Shown piece by piece: positions 24,572 to 36,341 of a stretch of DNA of 64,000 bases. A program made the translations under genes and the position numbers. Under the pieces are notes generated by a model. The model saw nothing but the letters and a program-made list of their open reading frames with translations, ran no database searches and had not been told where the DNA came from. The stretch lies in contig MU130372.1 of assembly GCA_015039465.1 (NCBI GenBank), positions 164,322 through 228,321 of the forward strand, written 5' to 3'. The stretch is from Phlegmacium glaucopus. Its lineage: Eukaryota > Basidiomycota > Agaricomycetes > Agaricales > Cortinariaceae. Within the stretch, counting starts at the first letter, position 1, and each line of letters opens with the position of its first letter.

Positions 24572-25296
24572 ATTCATAAATTCAAGGATAGTCATTGATT
24601 GTCACAGGTGAGTATGGTACTAATCAGGGTATTGCACAGAAATAAACTGATCTATATTTTAGAAAATTGTTGTCCCATTGTCAAAGTATAGATATGTTTT
24701 TAGTTCAATTTATTATGAATGACTGGTATGCTCACTGGACCCTTACTGTTTCTCCCTTCATTACTATTACCTTCCTACCCTTTGCCCTTATCCCCTACCC
24801 TTTGCCCTTATCTGTACTATACTTAGCCTTACCCTTTACCCTTTCTGACTTGTTACCTGTTCATGGACCATCAACTCAATTATGCCTCATAGTCCTAGTA
24901 TATAAGAGCCATACCCATAGCTGTTGTTCCTGTAGTTAAAACCTATTGTATCTATATGGTCTTAATCTACTAGCTTGCTCAATAACTGGCCCTCAGTCTA
25001 GTAAGGGGATACAGACAACTTGGTGCAACTAAGCCTCTAGTTCTTTGGTCTATTTCACTCAGTACTGAATGCAAGTGCAAGCTTATAGTCACTGTCACCC
25101 TTTCTATTTTCATGAGAGAAATTATTTGGAAATGAGAAAACATCTCTAAAAATAAGTTTTTCTAAGGGAAACACCACCTGGTGCCTGCGGTGTGTAACAC
25201 AATTCAATTGAAATTTCAGAGATGTTTTCAAAGAAGAAATTACCTTTTAATTTCTGTTGAGAATATCCAAAAATGTACAGTTAGTCACCCTTAGTT
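24572..25296. other. 3' flank of receptor A
   Basis: No gene. 24667-24960 matches the flank of the receptor relic at 2450-3108. About 24720-25198 is missing from copy B (after 43735). 25199-25290 matches 43737-43820. Confidence 0.7.
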
Positions 25297-26282
25297 TCAA
25301 GACTTTACACTCACCCACCAGTCCGATCGGAATCCGATCGGACTCCGAGTAATCCGAGTAGTCCGAGTAAAAACATCAAAAGTCCGAGTTCAGTCCGAGT
25401 CAGTCCGAGTTCAGTCCGAGTTCAGTCCGAGCTGAGTCCGAGCTGAGTCCGAGTCCAAGTAAAAAATTACTTGGACTCGGACTCAGCTCGGACTCAGCTC
25501 GGACTGAACTCGGACTGCATCAGGAAAAATGATTTTGACACCTTTAGTGCATCCTGGTGCATTGACCATCTGGATTAAATCACATCAGATCTGAGAAAAT
25601 AGAGACCTACTAGCTACTTCTGTTAAGGTTTGGTTAAGGTTTGGTTAAGGTTTGGTTAAGGTTTGGGTTAAGGTTTGGTTAGGGTTTTATTAAGGTTAGG
25701 GAGGTATATAGTTTCCATTCTGCTCAGATCTGCTCAGAATGCCTGCCAAATCTGCTCAGATCTGATCAGATCTGGTGGATCACAGCAAAGACCTCAAATT
25801 TTCATATAGAATGTTTAACTGCCGTGTCCAGGAAAGTATTTTGCAATTTTCTCAATAAGGAGAGCTGCTATTAATAGAATTTAAACATATTCAGGGTCCT
25901 AAAACAATTCTCTACCATTTTTAAAAAATTTCCTTTTTTGGAATCTTATGTAATCTACTCTGACCCACCATATGCTTGAAATCATGCTTATCTGTGATCA
26001 TGTGACCAATGGTCTGTGTGGGAAGAGGACAAACATGGGTACAAACATGGGTACAAACAAGTAGTCTAAGCAATTTACTTGGACTAAGTCTGAGTAAGTC
26101 CAATCAGAATCCAATCGGAATCCGATGACACACAGTCCGATCAGATTCCGAGTAGTCCGAGCAATTTACTCGGACTGAACTCGGACTGGGCTCGGACTCA
26201 AAATTTGAAAATGGCTGGTGCTCCAGCCAAATTTGAGTCCGATCAGAATCCGATCAGAATTAGTGGCTTAGTGTAAAGACCT
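25297..26282. mobile_element. hAT-like foldback element with 8-bp target duplication
   Basis: Flanked by ccttagtt at 25289-25296 and 26283-26290. Copy B has the uninterrupted site (cacccttagttcacatc, about 43818-43834), so the insertion is confirmed. Ends are imperfect inverted repeats (TCAAGACTTTACAC / AGGTCTTTACAC) followed by subterminal arrays of GTCCGAT / CCGAGTTCAGT units in both orientations (25320-25515 and 26090-26260). Inside are GGTTAAGGTTT tandems (25621-25690) and no coding sequence. Confidence 0.85.
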
Positions 26283-26303
26283 CCTTAGTTTACATCATAT
26301 GAC

Positions 26304-26919
26304 TGTCAGGGGATCTCCCTTTGGTCCTACCCTATGCCTCCCAGTCTGTGCATAACACCACCCATCACCTCAATCTCATCCATCATATGACAACCCTGCA
26401 TTATCACCCAGGCCTAAGGCACTACCTGACACCCTCTGTCACTATGTGACATCCCATCATGAGCTTACTACCCTAGCGCCTACCCTTACCCGTCTCCTGG
26501 ACCTAGATCTGTAGTCTTAGTCATTATGCCTTAGTCATGAGGCCAGTTAGCTATCTGCTTAGTAGTGTTGCTGATGGCTCGAGCTGCTTTTCTATCTTGC
26601 TAAATAAATTTTGTAAAATCACCAAAATATTTGAGTAGCTAGATCACCTCAGGAGCCGAGGGGTCTTCTGCCAACATTAAGCGATAGGAGCCGAATTTCC
26701 CATGCTATTTGATCGGTTCTGAAGTGGCTTGAATTGAGCCACTTCAGAACTGATCAAATAGCATGGGAAATTCCGCTCCTATCGCTTAATGTTGGCAGAA
26801 GACCCCTCGGCTCCTGAGGTGATCTAGCTACTCAAATATTTTGGTGATTTTACAAAATTTATGGGGTTATCCAAGAGCATGAATGTAAGGACGGCCGTTC
26901 TACAGCTTGTTCCCTAACA
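26304..26919. mobile_element. Solo LTR with a nested palindrome
   Basis: TGTCAGGGG...CCCTAACA, target duplication atgac at 26299-26303 and 26920-26924. The matching point in copy B (catcataagacagtgac, about 43832-43848) has no insertion. The 259-bp near-palindrome at 26604-26862 lies within it. Confidence 0.88.
26604..26862. repeat. Near-perfect 259-bp palindrome (foldback element)
   Basis: Two arms of about 125 bp (from ataaattttgtaaaatcacc to the mirror-image end at 26862), with about three mismatches and a loop of under 10 bp centred near 26733. The RNA or single strand would form a long hairpin. There is no coding potential. Likely a palindromic MITE inserted in the solo LTR; I could not define a clean target duplication. 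Confidence 0.85.
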
Positions 26920-26972
26920 ATGACAGTGACAGAACTAGATGTAAGGTTGTGGAATACATCATCACAATACAG

Positions 26973-27354
26973 ATTCTCAGTCTATTGTTCAGCCCTCTCA
27001 CTGCTGGCACAGGAGTATTGACAGCTAATGAAAATGTTGGGGAAATTTTTTGATCATTGTTTACATTTTGCAATCATTTGCATTGGGTAATAAATAATTT
27101 AAAAATGAATTGTTTCCCTGATGGGAAATTCATTGTAGTATCTAACATACAAGGTTAATTTTGTCAATTGTAAAACTGATTGTCTTGGTCAAATTTGCAG
27201 GACTTGAAGATAAATGAAGAAGGAAAAGTGTCCAAAATTTGCCAAAATAGGATATGAAACAATTGTGGGAAGTAAAAAATCCAAAAAAAATGATACACAT
27301 GTCCAAAAAGTTACAACCCAAGAATGAAAGATTCATCAACACATTTTGGTAATA
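26973..27354. other. Spacer right of duplication copy A
   Basis: AT-rich, no recognisable gene or repeat end. 27370-27480 starts a short tandem of 'gagtggaatctgagtgg' type. Confidence 0.4.
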
Positions 27355-28641
27355 ATGGAATATTTTAGTACTTTACAGTGCCCCATGGTTCTGAGTGGAA
27401 TCTGAGTGGAGTCTGAGCATTCCAAGTGCATTCCAAGTGGATTCTGAGCAGAGTCTGAGTGGAATAATGGATTCCAAATGGAGTCCACAGAAAGGTATAT
27501 AAGGCAGCCAACAAGGGACCTATAAGGTAGTTTCATGAGGCATTCCTTATTGTTAGCAGGAATAGATTTTGGATCAGGGCGATGTAGCTTCAGACCAGGG
27601 TCCATTGGAGTAGATAATGGGGAAGGTGTCTGTCTGGTCAAATTGTGAGATCACCTTGTCAATGAGAGCCATTTGGGACAAGTAGATTGTCTTGGAGGGG
27701 GTGTCTCAACAAATGCCAATACTGACACAGAACTTCAGTTCACCCAGGTCCAATATCATCCATACAGTCTTCATTTGTTCCTTAAAATAGGTATTCTCAG
27801 AGGTCAGGTGTGCAATAGAGAGTAAATTGTCAACATGAACAGCAGCAACAACATACCCTTTGGACCACTTCCTATAGTATATACAGGATTCAGAAGATAG
27901 CCATTTGAACCCCCAAGAGAGCATCACTGAGTTTATTGTTTGGTTCCAAATTCTTCTGCTCTGTTTCATTCCATGTAGTCCCTGTTTCAGCCTCCATACC
28001 CACATCTCCTTGCCTGGTTCTTCAAATCCCTCTGGTTGCTGCATGTATTGTACCTTATCTTCAGGTAATAGTCCATATAGGAAGGCAGTTTTGATGTCAA
28101 TTTGTTGAATATCCCAGTTCTTGAAGGCAGTGATGTGTAAGAGTATACACCATGATTCCACGCATGCAGAAGGTGAGGTAGTAGATGTGTAATTGCATCT
28201 GTAGATTTGTTTGAAGCCTTTGAATACCGGCCTAACTTTCCAGTGAATTGATTCCCCTCATTTGTTGTATTTCAGGTGGAATACTGGTCATCCCTTGTGG
28301 ACTTTGCAGTCCTGTGGGACATCAGTAGGTGATATCAAATCATAGACTCCCATCTCATTAAGTGACTTTAGCTCATCTTGATAGCCTGCTTCCCATTTGT
28401 GTGTGTTCCTAGATGACTTTGCTTGTTCCCAAGTGTTTGGTGTTTCATCAAAGTCCAGAATGGCAGGGTCAATCTCAGATTGATTTGTCATGGCTGAAAG
28501 TAGGATGTTTGTGCATTCTGTTGGGGTAAGGCATTCATCAATGACAAGTTTTTCATATAAATCACATAACTCATTGATACCAGGTTTTTCTACCACTTCA
28601 GGGTTGTTCCTGATCTCCTCCTCACATATATCCTGCAACAT
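27336..28641 (-). pseudogene. Copia reverse-transcriptase fragment
   Basis: Minus-strand pieces: linker 'WEQAKSSRNTHKWEAGYQDE' (28288-28641), RT 'WDIQQIDIKTAFLYGLL' and 'PEGFEEPGKEMWVWRLKQGLHGMKQS' (27706-28161), then 'KLPYRSLVGCLIYLS' (27336-27641). The catalytic YVDD box has become HVDN (AAVHVDNLLSIA) and stops separate the pieces, so it cannot act. Confidence 0.85.
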
Positions 28642-28680
28642 CTTCTTCCTCCCCCTCTCCTCAGCTAATTGTTGTGCACT

Positions 28681-28991
28681 TAGTAATTGACAGGGGTAAC
28701 CTTTGGGTATCTCAATGCTGACCCATACCCATACCCCTGAGACCCCTACCCATTAAACCCATGGGTTTACCCATCAAAAAAGCCCCAAAACACCCAAAAC
28801 AACCCATAAATGAGCAAGATATGTGCTAAATAATATGTTATATCATTTTGGCTATATCTCCACCAATTCTCATCCATTTTGGATGTTCTAGGGCTCGTTT
28901 TGTAGGTGGCATGAAATCTGTACCTGTACCCATACTTATCTGTACCCAGCCTTATTACCTGCAGGAATTCAAAAACCTGTGGCAATCACTA
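28681..28991. mobile_element. hAT-type MITE (same family as 57431-57741)
   Basis: 311 bp, target duplication tgtgcact at 28673-28680 and 28992-28999. Ends TAGTAATTGACAGG / TAGTGATTGCCACAGG. It is clearly related in sequence and length to the element at 57431, including the central 'aacacccaaaac' and 'atcattttgg' blocks. Confidence 0.9.
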
Positions 28992-29164
28992 TGTGCACTG
29001 TCCTTTGATTCCTGAACTGCATTATCCAACCTTGCCATCTGAAAAACATCAATAGGCTTTGCTGTTCTTGATGATCAACAGGTTATTTAAGTCTTGTTTG
29101 AAACAGAAGGATTCTGTGGTTGTTGCTGACCATGATCAAGATTTGGATTGTGATCAGGTGTATC

Positions 29165-29440
29165 TGTCAGGCTTAGTATGTCTTTACCTTCACTTCACTC
29201 TATGATCATATCCATACCGCATTACCTTTATCCTGCACCTTGTGTACATCCCCTTATCATTGTAATAGTTGTCCCTATGCTGATGACATCATAACCAATG
29301 TTATATCTATACTTGTTATCACCCTACCTTCTATTATGTACTAGCCATATATAGTTGTATTAGCTCCCACACTTGTAGTATATAGGTGTAAGGTCACCTT
29401 AGTATTCAACTTGATTCCCAGGTCTTTACGTCCTCTAACA
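29165..29440. mobile_element. Solo LTR in Copia
   Basis: 276 bp, TGTCAGGCTT...CTCTAACA, target duplication gtatc at 29160-29164 and 29441-29445. Inserted in the Copia linker between integrase and RT (coding continues on both sides). Confidence 0.82.
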
Positions 29441-29684
29441 GTATCATGTCTTCATCATTATATGGAAGTGCAGTCAGTGATGCTGTTTGAAAGATATTGT
29501 TGATGGTAGATGGTATTGACTGGTCCTGATGGTTGTCAAGGTTATCTGGAGTAATCAGTGGTGCTGGTGTCTCATGACTTTCAATGAATTTAACATGATA
29601 CAAATTGTACATTCACTGATCTTCTTGGTTCCAGAACAAATAAGATTTGGATTGCATCTTGTAGCGGACAAGGATGCATTTGAT

Positions 29685-29940
29685 GTTGAAATTATCAGTT
29701 ACAGTGCGAGCTGATCGTATCGATATGGACCAGAGTAGATAGCAGGAATAAGTAGCCAATAGCGATATGTACTCGTATCTACATAGCCACGACACATATG
29801 TATAAGTACTAAACCTTTGGGGACGGAATACCCCATCGGTTTGAACCAATATACTGCGGATTCCCCCTCTAGCTTAAGCTCCACATCGTTAGCGCTCTCG
29901 TCTAGATACGTATACTTCAAACCGACATTACAAATTTCAA
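29685..29940. mobile_element. Small TIR element with CpG-rich interior
   Basis: About 256 bp flanked by catttgat at 29677-29684 and 29941-29948. Ends GTTGAAATT / TTGAAATT (inverted). The interior has more CpG than the host Copia and is open on the minus strand for about 85 codons (GLKYTYLDESANDVELKLEG...). No family recognised; superfamily unclear (7-8 bp duplication). Confidence 0.7.
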
Positions 29941-29955
29941 CATTTGATAGACCAT

Positions 29956-31988
29956 TGTTACATTCCGTCATACGTTACTCTGGTCCAACTCCATCGGAGT
30001 TGTCTCCGGTAGTCCGTACTCCGTTCCAGTACTTTCCCTTGCCTCCGGATTTACTCCTTCTATGTCCAACTCCGAGACTTCTCCGTATCATTCCGGCTCT
30101 TCCGACGTTACTCCAAACTCATTTCCACATCTTTGTCACAACCACTATTTCTTTGTCATCACTTTCCCACCATCAGTCAGCACACCAGCTATGGATTATT
30201 CACCCCAAGAATGCAGGACCTTCTGGGAGCAGAACGCAGCATTTATATTTATATTTTATATTTCGGATGCTATTCCTTTTATATTTAAGTACTCGAAACT
30301 TGTATGTTTTCCTCAGTTCGAATATCGACTTAGTTTCCCACTCTTGGTCTTCCTCTAAGTTCTTATTAGAATTCAACATATTTCCGACGTATAAATCGTT
30401 GTTTGTGTTGTTATAAAACACCAACCAGAGAGCAATGGACTAGTCTTTAAGTCAAAAGCCTCCCTGTTGTTCGTTTAGGGAAGGTGTAACCTTGACTTGT
30501 ATCACACAGAGGTAGGGAGCAAGAGTAGAGGTGAGGAGGATGAGGATGAATGAGGAAGAGTCTTCAGTAAGACTATAGCAGTTGACAGTGGGTTGACAGT
30601 AAAGGACTGAAAAAGCGAACTCAGAGGGGTTAAGGAAGAGGATGAGGAAGAATAAGAGGGAGTCTTCAGCAAGACTATAGCAGTTGAGGGATAGGGGATA
30701 GATTGACAGTAAGGGGCAAGAAAAAGCGAACTTAAGGGAGGAATTCACTGGAATTCCACTGAGATGATGAAAGTGGGGGGTAAGAATGAATTGAACTGAA
30801 CTACCTATCCTGGTACAAAAGAGCAGTATTTATACCCTAAGGATGAGGCTATGTAAAACAATAAAAAGAAAGGAAGTACGCGCTGTCAAAGGAAGAAAGA
30901 TAAAGAGAGGACAGCTGCGAGAAGAAAAAGAACAATGGAAAAGAAAAAGGAACAATAAAAAGATCTGTAAAATGTCAAAGTGCGAGAGAAAAGAAGAGAA
31001 GGCAGTGTACATAGTCCAATAGCAAAAATATATCAACTCCATAGCCGTGTGGTCATGTCAAAAATGTGAAAGGTCCTGAGTCAACACTTGAAAGGCGCAG
31101 CCTTGTTCCCGAGAAAATACTACTTGCCCATAATCCCATGTCGCGCAGCCTTGATAACACTTGACACACTGCGAGAATAATCCTCTGCTGCTGATTCATC
31201 TGCAATTCCTGCTTAGTTGTGATCCTCCTGGACTTCCTAAATTGTCATAAAGAGGGTGGGAAGGCTTCAGGTACCGCGTGAATGATGGTTTTGGCAGTGA
31301 ATGATAAGATAAGAGGTAGATGAGTGAGGATAGGGGACTGAGTGAGATCCAGGAGCGAGGTATGGCAAGATAGATAGCTGAAGTGAAAACTTGTGGGTCC
31401 ATAGCCACAACAACAATGACAAAGCCTCTGACATAATGGGAGATGTAGCTGATGCATCCATAAAGGGGCCGTTCTTGAAATGATGGGCCAAAGATACGAT
31501 CAAACGCGAGCCGATGACCGATGCGAATAGTAGATTGATCGCTTTGTTGTATCACTAGCCAAGGGACAAACGGATGGTAGATGTTAAGGAGCATGTCGAT
31601 AGTGTAAATGATAGACAACATAGTGGAGGACATTGAGGATATGATGAGCGATGAGGATGTTATCGTTGAACGAATGGTTTTGTTGACCAGGAACGCGATT
31701 CAGGGCCGCTTCCAAAATAGGTAAGCAAATTCAAAGTCCGCTTATTTTCATGATGGCGACTTTTAAGCTTTCTTCTCACGCTACCAATCAGTATTGGTGC
31801 GCGACACCGTGTTGAGTCTTTGCTTCCGGTTCCGCTCCGCTCCGTCTTACTCCGAAATCTAGGACACAAAGGTTCTGGGTAGCACAGCACATAAGCTGAG
31901 GCTAAGTCCTATCCTTTCCGTGACTCCGTTCCGTGACTCCGTCCGTTACTCCGTCTGAAACTCCGGAACAGAGTTCTCGAACTTAACA
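29956..31988 (+). mobile_element. Solo LTR (family S) split by another insertion
   Basis: Left part 29956-30405 (TGTTACATTCC...) and right part 31785-31988 (...AACTTAACA) belong to one LTR: the target duplication accat is at 29951-29955 and 31989-31993. The middle (30406-31784) is a different repeat family. Confidence 0.9.
30406..31784 (-). mobile_element. LTR-like repeat nested in the solo LTR
   Basis: On the minus strand it runs from a TGTAGC-like end (here GTAGCGTGAG) to ...GGTGTTTTATAACAACA. Shared with 45031-47629 in three blocks (30406-30760, 31500-31680 and 31700-31784). No target duplication is visible here and the last base of one end differs (ctacc instead of ctaca). Confidence 0.65.
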
Positions 31989-33072
31989 ACCATTAATATA
32001 TTTTGGGGTTATGCTTGTTGAGAATTAGGACATATGCACTGCAACCAATTTCCCATATATAGGAGTAGTCTGGCAGTCATCCATACCACAGCTCAAATGA
32101 AGTTTTAGAGGCATTTTTGCTGATTGTTCAGACATGGAGATGATTGGCCATTAAGTACAAATCTTCCCATAGGAAAGGGGGCAACTTGGTGTAAGATCTC
32201 ATTGAGCACATTTTTCCCATGAGCATGTGGTGCAGCTGTTCAACCTTGCTGATGTGCACTGAAGTATAAGGAGCAGTGAACTCCTGTTGGATTCCTCTTG
32301 ATTGTCACCATGCTTCCATTTTGTCTGATTTTAGCTCACCATTATCCATTCTATACATTCCAACTTTTATACCTGTCTCATTTTCCCTTGCAACTTCCCA
32401 TTGTTTTAACCATGGAGGGGCACTGTTTTTGTTTGGTAGCATGAGTGACCAGGAATAGGATGTGAAACTGTCTATGATATTCATGATGAATACATTTCTG
32501 TTTCTGGATGGTACAGCTGTGGGACCTGTAAGGTCTACCCATACTTTTTCTAACTTCCTATTGCTCAATGCCCTGGCCCCTCCTCACGTGTCTTCAGCAC
32601 AGGTGTTCTAGTCTGCTTGCTGAGGATGCATGATTTGCATTTAGAAGGTGCATTAGGGAAAGTATTAGGCATACCTTTGACCATACCTTGGCAAGCCATG
32701 TCCTGGATAACCTGGTAGTTGGTGTGGCCAAGACAACAATGCCAGGTTTCCATATCAGGACTGTGTGTAGCAGTGAAGACATGCTCAGTGCTTGCATTGT
32801 GAAGGTCAAGTGAATATAGTTTCTTCAAAGTCAGTGAACCACAAGCAATTGTCTTGTGGATGAAATAGCATGACATATCATTGAAGAGAACATTTATTTT
32901 TGAATCTTTTGTGATTGCGCTGACTGATATAAGACAGACCGTCACTTTGGGAATGTAGAGGGTGTTGTGGAGTATGAGTGTGATACAAGGTCCTATGTGG
33001 AGGTAAATGTGAATGTTGCCCATTCCTATAGCCACTACTGACACTTTTCCAACTCCTCCTACTTGTAATGGT
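31989..33072 (-). pseudogene. Copia integrase fragment
   Basis: Minus strand: 'NTLYIPKVTVCLISVSAI' and the zinc motif region 'WHCCLGHTNYQVIQDMACQGMVKGM...CKSCILSKQTR' (32565-33044), then the core 'VWVDLTGPTAVPSRNRNVFIMNIID' and 'YRMDNGELKS' (32305-32568). The His-His-Cys-Cys motif is partly changed (LGHTN kept, C-x2-C kept). A frame break lies near 32570. Confidence 0.85.
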
Positions 33073-33645
33073 TGTTAAGTTCAAGAACTCTATTCCGGAG
33101 TATCGGATGGAGTTTGATTGGAACGGAACCACAGAACGGAAAAGGACTATAGCCTCAGTGTATATGCTGTGCTACCCTAAACCTTCATGTCCTAATTTCG
33201 GAGTAAGAACAGAACAGAGTGGAACCAGAAGTTGCAGGAACTTAGAGGAAGAATAGGAGGAGGAAACTAGGTTGATATTCGAACTGAGGAAAACATACAA
33301 GTTTCGATTACTTAAATAATAAAAGGAATTGCAACCGAAATATAAAGTATAAATATAAAGTGCTGTGTTCTGCTCCCAGAAGGTCCTGCATTCTTGGGGT
33401 GAATAATCCATGGCTGGTGTGCTGACTGATAGTGGGAACGTGATGACAAAGAAATGGTGGTAGTGGCAAAGAAGTGGTAATGGGTTTGGAGTATAGATGG
33501 AGAAGCTGGAATGACACGGAAAGGTCTCGGAGTTGAATGTAGGAAGAGTAGTTTGGGATGTGAGGGAAAGCACTGTATGGAGTACGGACTACCGGAGACA
33601 GCTCCAATGGAGCTGGACCGGAGTAATGTATGACAGAATGTAACA
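33073..33645 (-). mobile_element. Solo LTR (family S) in Copia
   Basis: 573 bp TGTTAAG...TGTAACA (last bases gaatgtaaca), target duplication atggt at 33068-33072 and 33646-33650. It lies between the protease and integrase coding parts of the Copia element. Confidence 0.93.
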
Positions 33646-35570
33646 ATGGTTCAATTTTGTTTAATGTGTAAAAGTCAGATTCATCTGGCATGACGTAGAT
33701 GGAGGCTCCACTATCAACATAGAATGGAAATTTGGTGAGGGACAACAGTGTTTGTGAACTCTGATTGAGAGTGGCTACTGTGATCTTTGTGAAATTGACT
33801 GGTTTGGAAGCTTCATCCCAGTTGATACTTGTGGTGACATTGATTAATGAGGCTGGAATGTTTGGCTCAGGAGTGGCAGAAGTTCCATAAACCTCCTCCT
33901 CAACACTTTTAAGCATGGCCATGTGAGAAAAACCATCCCATTCCAGATTGTCAGTAGTCTGAATAATCCCAGCAAACTCATTTGCAGGAGCAGCAGATGT
34001 ACCCACTAGCTAGGGTATTGTCATCAACCTCAACTATGAGCACTTGTCCAGTGGCTGTAGTGATTCAAACTTTGTGTTTTGGTACTGGAGGATTAGTGTT
34101 GGTGGCACTCATACCACTCTTATCAAGTTGATGAACCACCCTTGATTCCTCAATAGTCTTGCCAGCCATCCCTCCACCCAGTGCAATGCAATATGGCTTG
34201 GTATGATGTTTCTTCTTGCAGTGAGAGCAAATGACTGGTTCCCAGCTCCTTGGGGCTGGTCTGGTACTAAGTGTGATGGCAGAGGAACCCAAAGGGGCAT
34301 TGGCACAAATTACAACTAGCATTGCCCAAAAGGAGCTGGGTGTTACATTCCATCTTACGTTACTCCGGTCCAGCTCCGTCGGAGTTGTTTCCGGTAGTCC
34401 ATACTCCGTACAGTGCCTTCCCTTATATCCCGAACTACTCTTTCTATGTTCAACTCCGAGACTTCTCTGTGTCATTCCGGTTCCTCCGTCTATACTCCAA
34501 ACCCATTATCACTTCTTCGCCACTACCACTATTCTTTGTCATCATCTTTCCCATCATCAGTCAGCACACCAGCCATGGATTATTCACCCAAGAATGCAGG
34601 ACCTTTTCCGGGAGCAGAACGCAGCACTTATATTTATATTCTATATTTCGGTTGCAATTCCTTTTATATTTAAGTACTCGAACTTGTATGTTTTCCCTTA
34701 GTTCGAATATCAACTTTGTTTCCTCCTCTTGTTCGTCCTCTAAGTCACTGAGGTCTTCCGTCTTATTACTTCTTCTTCCGTTCCAAAATCAGGACACCTT
34801 AGGAGCTGGGCGGCACAGCACACACGCTGAGGCCAACGTCCTTTCCGCTTACTGTTCCGGAGTAACTCCGACGTGACTTCCTTGTTTTAAACTTAACACT
34901 GGGTATCAGAAGTGATATAGGATGCAATATGGTGTGGCAGAAAGGGTTTATTGATAGTGGCGTTTTGCAGGTCATGTTGAATGATAGCATGGAGGTGCTC
35001 ATGTCTGTCGCTAAGGGCAGACAGAAGGGTGATGAAAATCAGCATGTCTTTGGACAACCACCAGGCATATCAAATGCCCTGCCTAATGTCTTCTGTAATT
35101 TGTTGTACTTCAGTGTCCTGGTCTTTGTTGTAAGGAATACAAGTAGTAAATGTAGTACAAATTAATTCCATCTGTTTGATGGGCCCTCCCACAAGGTGAG
35201 CTGCTTTCAGTGCCTCCCAACAGTCCAGTGCAGTGGAATACTTCCCAATGAATTCCTGCTTGAAATCAGAGCAGTGCATCTTGAGGAAGGATTGAACAGT
35301 GAGGTCATTTGTAAGCCAGTTATCATAGGAGGTAGGGCATGTAAGTTCATTGGGAGGCCAGTTATGAGTGGGATCAATGTGATGGCCCAGGCCAGAAACA
35401 TTCAGGCTCTGTCCCATTGTCATACTCCATTTTTCCAGTTAGCTTTTGTTCAGTCCAGTTTTTCACCAGAAAAGTGAGTAGAGAGATTTTGGAAATGGAC
35501 AATGGGTTTGGTAGCATCAGTGGGGTTGACAGTAGGAGACATGGTAATGGTAGTTTCAGGAGTAGGTGTT
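33646..35570 (-). pseudogene. Copia Gag, zinc knuckle and protease fragments
   Basis: Minus strand: a Gag start near 35545 (SPTVNPTDATKPIVHFQN), the Gag body 'SYDNWLTNDLTVQSFLKMHCS' and 'ALDCWEALKAAHLVGG' (UBN2-like, 35070-35423), knuckle 'CSHCKKKHHTKPYC' (about 34178-34230) and protease 'FYVDSGASIYVMPDESDF' (about 33665-33730, catalytic DSG intact). Stops and the solo LTR at 34341 interrupt it. Confidence 0.85.
34341..34898 (+). mobile_element. Solo LTR (family S) in Copia gag
   Basis: 558 bp TGTTACATTCC...ACTTAACA, target duplication ctggg at 34336-34340 and 34899-34903. Opposite in orientation to the copy at 33073. Confidence 0.94.
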
Positions 35571-35595
35571 ATACCACAAAAATGTCAAGAAAAAT

Positions 35596-36243
35596 TGTCA
35601 ACTAAGGGATCAATGGGCATGTGTTGACAGACACATGTAAGATAAAATAAGATGAGTTGGTCTCCTAAAATTGATGGGTATCCGATTTTGGTAGGCCCAT
35701 AACCTGTTAAAATATTATACCCTAACTAATAGCATGACACTCAGTCACTGATATTAATGACTAATATATTAGTCCACCATACCTAAATAATAGTGTGACA
35801 CTAGGTACAGTAGGCATAAGTTAAGTAGGGGCTGTGCACCATACTGTAATGGTAGCCGGCCGTAGACATACAGCTGTATTTTTTTGTATTTAAGCCTTCC
35901 ACGATACAGGTACGGTTTGGTACTGAACCATACCATACACCATAAAAATATGGTTCAGCAGAGTATTTTTACTGATGCCGAGCAACAATAAAGGGTCAAA
36001 AAAATAATTTGATGTTGGATTTAGCCTCTTTAGGCTAATCCAGCTCCCCCCAAGCCATTACATTGTCACCAACCCTAATATTTTGGCTGACCCATATAGG
36101 TTTATGGCTGTATTTTTGATGTCCCAAACCCTTCATGGTACAGGTACCATAGCTGTATTGGTTTGGCTATATACTGTACCCTACAGTCACAGTGCGCAGC
36201 CCTAAAGTTAAGTGAAGTATATAAAAGTGGAATGAGTTTGACA
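35596..36243 (-). repeat. Probable 5' LTR of the Copia element, with a MITE inside
   Basis: Minus strand TGTCAAACTC...TTAGTTGACA, about 260 bp once the 379-bp MITE and its 8-bp duplication are removed. It has a TATA-like 'ttttatatac' near its start. It lies directly upstream of the Gag start, and a TGGTATAAC-like primer-site candidate follows at about 35570. The inner end is uncertain, because a second TTGACA lies 13 bp further in (35583). Confidence 0.6.
35826..36204. mobile_element. hAT-type MITE (family shared with 44649)
   Basis: 379 bp, target duplication aagttaag at 35818-35825 and 36205-36212. Ends TAGGGGCTGTGCACC / TAGGGCTGCGCACTG. The second copy at 44649 has the same body (for example 'gagcaacaataaagggtcaaaaaaataattt'). 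Confidence 0.93.
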
Positions 36244-36341
36244 TACCTCAGTCACTGATATAACAACTGAGGTATGTCTGTGTAGCAGTAAGATATTTAT
36301 ATGGGATAGCACAATGGGGGGCCACTTTGTAATTGTGGCAC

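Larger units (their letters stand above)
15963..26972 (+). repeat. Segmental duplication, copy A
   Basis: Homologous to about 37010-43895 over the unrecognised exon pair, the FACT-subunit pseudogene, the receptor gene and its 3' flank. The left edge is at 'gggtcgctgtttccccaggca' (A 15989, B 37027, with partial similarity before it). The right edge follows 'gatgtaagg.cgtggaatac' (A about 26955, B about 43870). Copy A additionally contains a hAT-like element and a solo LTR that are absent at the matching points of copy B. Confidence 0.9.
27355..36243 (-). mobile_element. Old Ty1/Copia retrotransposon, fragmented by nested insertions
   Basis: Read on the minus strand: LTR (36243-35596), Gag (about 35570-34900), zinc knuckle, protease, integrase, then reverse transcriptase to about 27700, and a weak RNase H-side fragment to 27355. 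The order Gag-PR-IN-RT marks Copia. Eight further insertions lie inside: solo LTRs at 34341, 33073, 29956 (itself invaded) and 29165; MITEs at 35826, 29685 and 28681. All but the innermost have exact target duplications. The second LTR was not found. Confidence 0.85.

Noticed and set aside
26304..36243. Solo LTR at 26304 as the missing second LTR of the Copia element
   Set aside because: Its sequence and 616-bp length do not match the putative LTR at 35596-36243, and it has its own target duplication atgac.
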